Assembly: GCF_043290135.1 (NCBI RefSeq) | Contig: NC_134701.1 | Location: 63,929,502-63,993,501, forward strand | Origin: Rhipicephalus microplus | Lineage: Eukaryota; Arthropoda; Arachnida; Ixodida; Ixodidae | Reading direction: 5' to 3' | Length of the DNA stretch: 64,000 nt | Part shown: piece by piece, positions 57,908 to 64,000 of the stretch | How positions within the stretch are numbered: the first letter of the stretch is position 1 | Layout of the letters: every line of letters starts with the position of its first letter | Position numbers and translations under genes: made by a program | Notes under the pieces: model-generated | Databases searched by the model: none | What the model saw: the letters and a program-made list of their open reading frames with translations, nothing else | Told to the model about the DNA's origin: nothing

Positions 57908-58563
57908 GTGGGCATGTGGACTCGGAGCTACGATATAGGGAAGACCAGTGCTAGCGTTTGCGGGAAGCTACTACGAATTAAACGCCGGCTCGACATGCCG
58001 AAACGCAAAGGCAGCGTCATCAAGCACACCCCGCCGTATGCAACGCCGACGTCGACACCAAGCGTCAGCGTCGAGCCTATGCAACGGCTGCGGACAGACA
58101 ACGCGAGTCCAACGCTTGTGCAGAAACCCTCGAAAGAAAACTTCAACGCCTTTGCTTCTACGGTGCCGACACCTATAAATAACTCTAAAGGCTACGATAA
58201 CACTAAATGCACAACAATAACGGAAACATCAATGGAAACACCTAGTCAAACTAATGCAAACGTGGTGTGCATCCCCGTGCTGTGTCGAAACGCTTCGTGG
58301 TTCCCTGTAGAAGGATATGACGTAATTTTTGCTCCCAAGGCACGCGAAGTTATCCTGGCTCGTAGAAAATCAACGTCAGCAAAAAAAAAAAAAGCGCGCG
58401 CTTCGGCGTTTTTTTTTTTTTCGTTACCTCTATCAGCGCTGCCCGCACCGCTCGCCCTCGGGCCGACAGCGCCACGCGTGCCGCTTAGCGGTAGTAACAG
58501 CAAGGGGCCAGGAACCACGGCGGAGTTTGACAATTACAGCTATCTAGTAAAGTTGGTAGTAGC

Positions 58564-58600
<37 letters not shown>

Positions 58601-58615
58601 CAGTTCCGGGTGTAG
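57908..58615 (+). CDS. Hypothetical ORF, 235 aa
   Basis: The longest open frame that is not transposon-derived. An internal Met near 57994 starts with P-K-R-K-G, a nuclear-localisation-like run, then a Thr/Pro/Ser-rich region and a more ordered block (V-V-C-I-P-V-L-C ... G-Y-D-V-I-F-A-P-K-A-R-E-V). From residue ~158 the reading passes an A12 run, a T12 run and a GC-rich repeat-like stretch. It ends in polyvaline from an (AGT)n microsatellite, so the real coding part, if any, probably ends near 58380. It could be a first exon or a processed remnant; family unknown. Confidence 0.3.
58556..58601. repeat. (AGT)n trinucleotide microsatellite
   Basis: About 15 units, one interruption (AGC). Confidence 0.95.
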
Positions 58616-58619
58616 ACAG

Positions 58620-59675
58620 GATTGAAGATGTGCGCGTGGCACCGAGTTAAATGGTGAGGTAAGATATGTGAAGTACACTTGCGCAGGTCTTCTTCATTTT
58701 AACCAGTGAGCAAAAACTCAAATCCCTCAACTTCCCCAGATGCCTGTATACCGACGGCCTGTTTGAAGCCCGCATGTTTCTGTGCAATCTCGCAAGGGTG
58801 ACCTCAAGGATGAGATCCCGTCAAACCACAATTCCTGTGTTACAGAGGACTTCCACAATATCTTACGGACAAACGTAGAAACTACTCTGCCCAAAAGTGC
58901 GAGTGTTCTATTTATTTTTCCATCTTTCTCGTCTTTGCTTTGCCTTCACGGGGTTTTCCAACCCTTGGCTACACTGCACGTTTCTGGTGCGTCTTTTCGA
59001 CCGGTATGGTCACCGAACACACCTCCCATTTCGGTGGGCTCGAGTATGCAAGCATCGAGCAAATACAACCAGCCGCCAAATATTCCATGAAGGATGGACA
59101 CAGATCCTTCAATCTGTAACATGACCTAAAGACTCCGGTTTCTTTGTGTCCACTGGGCACAAGTACTAATTTTTGTGAATGAACACATGTTCAAAAGTTA
59201 TCTCCAGCACGTCTGACTGAGTTTCGTTGAGAACAAACACAAACAATGTTTTTCAAACAAATACCTTTTTTATTGCACCCTTTAAAGCTTTCAAATATTC
59301 TAATAATTGATTAAACCATGGCACTCAAGGCAATTAAACAATTAAAGGGCAAATCAACCAACGGTTAACGATTGAACGATTGAAAATTTTAATCGACCCT
59401 ACTTTAAGTGTGGGGCACAAGGCTCAGTGGTTGTCAGAACTCTCAATGCATTCACGCAAATACGAAGCCGTAGCTCTTATGGCAGCTTCCAATTTCTTGT
59501 CATTGAAGTCGAGAAACCCGCCAAGATCTCCTAGTTAATATGTATGGTGTCTCCAGTCGTGACTGACATATTACGTAAAGAATTTGAAGTCGCTTTTTGC
59601 ACTATATGAATTGTGCGTGAGGGAGCTCGAATATGATGATGATAAACTAGGGAACGATTTTAACTCCAACCAAAG
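58620..59675. other. No assigned feature
   Basis: A 102-codon open frame at 58782-59090 (plus) has no recognisable family; the remainder is AT-rich. Confidence 0.45.
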
Positions 59676-59689
59676 AGTACGTTAAAATG

Positions 59690-59740
59690 CGTAAATCCGA
59701 CGTTTCGAAACCGATCTGGTTCCTTCCTCAGGGAGGACTA
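59690..59740 (-). ncRNA. Hammerhead-ribozyme-like core
   Basis: On minus, CTGAGGA fits the hammerhead CUGANGA box. It is followed by a short hairpin (GGAACC pairing with GGTTTC) and then GAAAC, the GAAA box. Stem III would start with ACGT, and an ACGT recurs about 25 bases later. Stem I is not evident and no cleavage triplet is secure. The order and spacing are those of hammerhead motifs reported in Penelope-like elements. It is probably a degraded copy. Confidence 0.4.
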
Positions 59741-59989
59741 GGGTTACGTTGCACTAGCGTCTTCAAGGCACTCGCCGGGCAGTTAATGACCCCCTTCCCC
59801 CCTCTTCCGCTTTACCGCGGAGCGTAGTCCATGTGCATACACTGGCGGAAGGGGTCTGAGAGAACGGTTGATGTTTCGGCCATTTCGCTCTATATGCCAC
59901 AACTCGAGTACCTTCCATTCGAGTTTTTTTTTTTTTTGCGCCAAACAAACTAAAAAAAAATCCGCGCCAAGCTGGATAGAAAGTGATCG

Positions 59990-60370
59990 GCAAAAAAAAA
60001 GCATAGAATTCGGTGCTCTGTTAAGCATGTCTTTGAGTTTGTTCAGTGCAGAACAGTGGTGGTATATTGTTTGCCCATGTCATGTGGAAAGATGTACATT
60101 GGCCAAATTGGCCAGTGCATAAATACAAGGCTCACGAAGCAAAAGAGAGCGTTAGCTAATAATGCTTACTGACACATAAGGCGGCATTGCTTAGAGTGTG
60201 GCTGCTCTGGGTTGTTCTCTGACACCGAAATTCTTTGTTGTCACAGGGATCAGGTGACCAGGGAAGTTATCGATGTTTTCCACGTTGCTAAAAGAAACGA
60301 TAACTCCATTAGCCAAGCACGGAATAGTTTAAGCAATTGCGAAGTGTGCTTTTTGGAAAATATGCCGTAG
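59990..60370 (+). mobile_element. Penelope-like element, GIY-YIG endonuclease relic
   Basis: Reading plus from about 60054: V-V-Y-C-L-P-M-S-C-G-K-M-Y-I-G-Q, the GIY-YIG start with its Cys, then I-N-T-R-L. After an in-frame stop come H-C-L-E-C-G-C-S-G-L-F-S-D-T-E, H-R-D-Q-V-T-R-E-V-I-D-V-F-H-V-A and C-E-V-C-F-L-E. This order (CCHH-type Cys and the R-E-x-x-E/D helix) is diagnostic of the Penelope-like C-terminal endonuclease. The RT part upstream is missing, so it is 5'-truncated and dead. Confidence 0.82.
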
Positions 60371-60399
60371 CCTCAACGTCAATGTAACACGAGGAACAT

Positions 60400-61935
60400 C
60401 GTATTGTACATTAACCATACTTTTCTGCGAAATAAACTAGTTGAAAGTGCAGTGGTTTCCCTATCGTTCCTTTTTGTGTTTGTTGTCGTGCACTGCTTCA
60501 TAAGTAATCAAGGACGTAGGAGCTTCCATGGTGCCTCGAGATGAGTCATAATAGCTGTGCCACTGTTCCAGTACCTCTGTTGGCAGCCGCTTGCTCTGTA
60601 ACAGGAGTGTTCGTAGTCCCAGGATTTGTGTACCGGCTACTGGGTGAGGCTTGTGCGTGCAGTCAGTCGTGAGTCATCGTGCTGAGCGCCTTCACCAATA
60701 GTGTCACATTTACGACAACAACCTTGCGTTACTTTACTCATTGGTTTGGTTAGGTCAAAAAGCGGCTCAGTCCGAATTTCTTTCATTTGTGGTACTAACA
60801 CACGATAGCCGTGTGGCACTATTATTCTGTGCATCCTATTCGGCTTTGACAGTTTCTTTATTTGGCGTTTCGTGGCTCCCTGATACAAACTTCAAAAAGA
60901 CTCACGAGCAAGTCTCATATAGGAAGAAAGACGATGATGAGGGTCGAGTAAGATTTGAAACGGCGTGAGCACGCGCACCATACTCAAGCACGAGGCGCGT
61001 GACCCAAGCTGATATAGCGAGCAGTGATGCGCTGGCATTCTAGACGTAGGCTTGAAAGGAGAGGGCCATCTCGCCAGCAAGAGCACTGCCAATGGGAGTG
61101 GCAGGACATCGACTTGTCAGCCCGTGACGCGAGTGCCTTGACAGGTGGCCGTAGGCCTCGTCTTGCTTCGAGTGAGGCTGCTCGGCAGGCAGCAACAGCG
61201 CACAGCAATCGCCGACGTTTTTGGAGCAAGCCCCCATTGAAGCAAGCCGCCGTAGGTCACGTCGTAGGCCACGTCCAGTAGGCGACGTCGGCTCACAGCA
61301 CCGCAGGTTTTGCCGACCGCCACTAGGCCTAACCTCGAAGGCCTCCGCCACGTCGCAGGAACATAATGTGAGATTACAGACGACTTCTGCAGTGGTGAGG
61401 ACGGCGACGTTCGACAGAAATATTAAGTACCCCGACAAGGATCAAGCGAGACCAATGACCGACATTGACAAGAAAACAGCGTTCACAAGTGAGGTCGGCC
61501 CGAATCAGGAATAGCACTAAAACTAGGTGGGTCTGACTTTTACTAGGATAGTTTAGTTGGGAGTATGCAATGTAGATATTTTTCGTTTCGTTTTGTAGGT
61601 AATATTGATTGTTTTCTGAATTGATATAGTTCTATTAGAGTACATTGTCTGTGTTTAATAAATGTGGCGTGCCGTTTACCGAGTTTGGTCTCAGGTGAAT
61701 CCGTGACAAAAAGAGTATGAAGTCTACGCGGCTCTGTACCCACACACACGCCCCACGCACACGAGTACACGCACGCACCAACACACACGCACTCAGGCAC
61801 ATGCACAAAATGGAGTGATCACGCATATGTTGAAGACAATTCTTTAGAACCCTGCACTAAGCCTTGTTTTCGTCTTTATATAGCTTACTGCAAACTTATG
61901 CCTAGCCACCGATGTTAAATACGGGCTCTTTCTTG
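60400..61935. other. No confident gene; unassigned ORFs
   Basis: Open frames at 60637-60888 (minus, 83 codons, one C-C-R-K-C motif) and in a GC-rich block 61030-61510 (both strands) lack family resemblance. The GC-rich block may be an interspersed repeat. Confidence 0.4.
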
Positions 61936-61981
61936 TTATGTTATGTTATGCAAATTATGAAAACAGGCGTGCAGTCCGAAC

Positions 61982-62156
61982 CTGGAGACCCTTTGCAGAT
62001 CGTGTGATGTCCTGAAGGGGCTTGCCATTGGTTTGTATCGCAGGCGTGTTGACTTGTCCGAAATGGTAGACTCTCTGGGACCACATGTCCTCCAAGTACG
62101 CCTTCGTTGTTTGATTCGCAGTCAAAGCACTCATGAACGTCACGTTGCCGCAAGAG
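61982..62156 (-). CDS. GH18-like gene, exon 1 of the visible set
   Basis: 175 bp. The acceptor is TTTTTTCACTATTATGTTTTAG (an alternative AG lies three bases further in). One base completes a codon from an unseen upstream exon and the exon ends in phase 0 at CCAG|GTTCGG, a weak donor. It encodes C-G-N-V-T-F-M-S-A-L-T-A-N-Q-T, then L-E-D-M-W-S-Q-R-V-Y-H-F-G-Q-V-N-T-P and a polar helix ending S-A-K-G-L-Q, which runs naturally into exon 2 at 39784. If the weak donor is not used the frame stops 9 codons later. This is the least secure of the six exons. Confidence 0.55.
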
Positions 62157-62735
62157 CTGCTAAAACATAATAGTGAAAAAATTCTGGATTAATACACTGA
62201 CATGTCCGCAGGCATCCCGTAGTTAGAGAGGACTCCAGTCTAATTATGACAACATAGAGAGGAGTTTTCAAAGTTCACGAAAAGCAAAATTGGAGCCCTT
62301 TTTTCTCCTAAAACGAAATTCGCCCATCATGGCTGGTAATCGCGCCCACGGCTTCGGGCCCATTTGGTAATGTAGCAGAACGGGTGGGTCGAAATCAGAC
62401 GAAAGTTGCTCGGCATAACGTGTTTTGTGAGCTCTGCGCTCATCTCGGTAACTAAAATTGTTCCTTGATTGTGTTTACCCGACATACCGAATATAAATAC
62501 AGCTCAGAAATGATGAAGACAAATAAAAGGAGCACTCAGTAATTGATTAAACTATAGCACAGTTTCATCATTCCTCAATGTGGACACCCCGTTCGTTTAT
62601 AAAAAATAACGCTAATCAACAGAAACAGGTTCATTCAATCCATCCATTCGTTTCCTTGCAATGATATATACTGCCTTTATGAAACAAGTGATTGGTGAAA
62701 CTTACTTCTGTGATTGTGAGTGCTACAAATGGCGT

Positions 62736-62753
62736 GGGGGGGGGGGGGGGGGG
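62736..62753. repeat. G18 homopolymer
   Basis: Uninterrupted run of about 18 G; a candidate G-quadruplex-forming and sequencing-error-prone site. Confidence 0.95.
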
Positions 62754-62789
62754 AGTGGTTATGTTGTAAGAAAGAAAAGAATAGAAAAT

Positions 62790-63200
62790 GAGCCCCGTAG
62801 CTGTCTACTTGAGGGAGCGACACCTCAACAGTAGCTCACAAGGAATGGGGGTGAGGAGGAATTAAAAGAATATTAATAAAGGTGTAGAGAGAGAGAAAGA
62901 GAGATGAGGTAAGCGTGAAAGCGTGAGAGCGACGACATATAGAGGGGATAGGAGAGATAGGAAAGGTGGAAACACGGTCACATGAGTCCTAGGACAGGGC
63001 ACCACTTGCGAGAGCTCTTGTCGGCGTCAGGAGATGGAGTGGAGCAAGTCCAGTCGGTCAGAGCTACACTATCATCGGAGGTCGGCGTCAGGAGATGACG
63101 TAGGGCGAGCCCAGTCAGCCAGAGCTACGCTGACGTCGGAGATCGCGAGGGCACAACCGGTCGGCATGGAATCCAGCGAGCGAGTCCACAAATGGCGTAG
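62790..63200 (+). repeat. Interspersed repeat with 61-bp tandem duplication
   Basis: TCGGCGTCAGGAGATG occurs at 63021 and 63082 followed by similar sequence (AGTC(G/A)G(T/C)CAGAGCTAC), giving two 61-bp units. A purine-rich GAGA stretch (62887-62915) lies upstream. Confidence 0.7.
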
Positions 63201-63439
63201 CCGCTGGTAGCAATGGTATTACGTGGTCTTGCGATTCTCAGCTACAAGTGCCTACAAGGTGCAACTAATATTAACAAACCTGAATTATTTATTTTCAGTT
63301 TTATATTCAGGAAGTATTTTTTTCAATATGCAAAAAAATCAAGTTTTGAGAAGAAAATCTGAAGATGGTAGCGTTTTTTCTCGTCTTTATTAACGCGCTA
63401 TAGTTAAACACATCGTTTCACTGAAATTCCGGCGTCAGC

Positions 63440-63560
63440 GTGTTGCGTTGCAAACTGAAAATCAGCGCCGCCCGTGAGTTGGTGACACAAACTTTGTTTC
63501 GAACGGATGTTTCAATCTGTGACTTTTTGCTCTGTGGCCTAATGCATTTAGCTACTCGGC
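63440..63560 (-). mobile_element. Possible tRNA-derived SINE fragment
   Basis: On minus, GGTGGCCGAGTAGCTAAATGC (A-box-like) and GATTGAAACATCC (B-box-like) at plausible spacing. An ORF overlaps on minus (63418-63771, 117 codons) but reads through this tRNA-like region and is not credible. Confidence 0.4.
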
Positions 63561-64000
63561 CACCGTGCGTACATCCTGCAGCGTACTCACGGCGAACTAC
63601 TAACCCCAAGCATCGCCTAGTGGCGCTGCTACTCTTTACAGGCAGCACCATCTCCGGGAGCAAAATGTAAACTGAGAATATACGTAGCGCATTATTATTA
63701 TTTATTTTTAAAGACGATAGTCTTTTTCGAGGACCTTCGATGCAAAAATTTTTATTTATCTGTCTGTCCACTTGTCTGTTTGTCGACTCTTAAAGGTACC
63801 GGGCACTTTAAACAGCACAAGCAAATATCCCGAACGGACGACCCCATTCGTAGCGCCCACCAATGTTGCTCAAGATTAAGTGTTCATTCTTGTGCGATTG
63901 TCAAATCAAAAGCAATTATCGCGCATATCTGAGGCACCATAACAACACGCGTATATCCTGTATGTGCGTCTTTTACTAGAAAAGGCATACATAGGTTATT

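Noticed and set aside
61543..61826. Cys/Val-rich minus ORFs
   Set aside because: Caused by a degenerate ACAC-rich stretch at 61740-61805.
63418..63771. 117-aa minus ORF as gene
   Set aside because: Reads through a tRNA-like SINE region and shows no domain.

Overview
The window looks like nuclear DNA of a tick, probably metastriate (Rhipicephalus, Dermacentor or a relative). The evidence is several copies of a tRNA-derived, (AATC)n-tailed SINE resembling the Ruka family of Rhipicephalus, dense Ty3/gypsy, BEL/Pao, non-LTR and Penelope-like relics, long AT/AC microsatellites, and exons that look like a secreted GH18-like protein family known from ticks. It is not bacterial: I see no operons, CRISPR, rRNA or credible functional tRNA gene. 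Species assignment is inference.

The main host gene is not visible as one ORF. On the minus strand I assembled six short exons (62156-61982, 39784-39669, 32610-32463, 30049-29840, 28108-27983, 27074-26880). Their splice phases agree across all five introns, and they end in a stop codon followed by AATAAA. They give the C-terminal ~320 residues of a cysteine-containing, N-glycosylated, chitinase-like (GH18-like) secreted protein; the 5' exons lie beyond what I can recognise. About 35 kb of the window is therefore intron of this gene, packed with mobile elements. Two further exon-like ORFs in one intron (30980-30879, 30418-30217) look like a diverged duplicate of its last exons. Less certain host-like exons occur on the plus strand (53582-54895), and an unassigned 235-codon ORF lies at 57908-58615.

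Mobile elements by region. 2.1-8.4 kb: a minus-strand non-LTR relic split by a complete gypsy element (2998-7469, 106-bp LTRs, perfect 5-bp target duplication). 12.4-18.0 kb: a complete minus-strand gypsy element (125-bp LTRs). 20.9-25.9 kb: a related minus-strand gypsy element whose 5' end is lost at a junction with a plus-strand non-LTR 3' end (25.9-26.3 kb). 33.1-39.0 kb: plus-strand non-LTR fragments and a SINE, inside an intron of the host gene. 39.9-45.1 kb: a plus-strand gypsy element with nearly identical 157-bp LTRs but broken ORFs, in the host gene's largest intron. 45.5-51.4 kb: a decayed BEL/Pao element. 60.0-60.4 kb: a Penelope-like GIY-YIG endonuclease relic, with a hammerhead-like core nearby on the other strand.

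Three of the gypsy elements share a gag/pol junction that reads as a canonical -1 ribosomal frameshift site: GGGAAAC directly followed by the gag stop codon, intact in two and decayed by a base change in the oldest. By hand-counted LTR mismatches the insertion order is gypsy at 3-7.5 kb (oldest, ~15%), BEL (~13%), gypsy at 12-18 kb (~7%), gypsy at 40-45 kb (1 of 157). All alignments here were done by eye.
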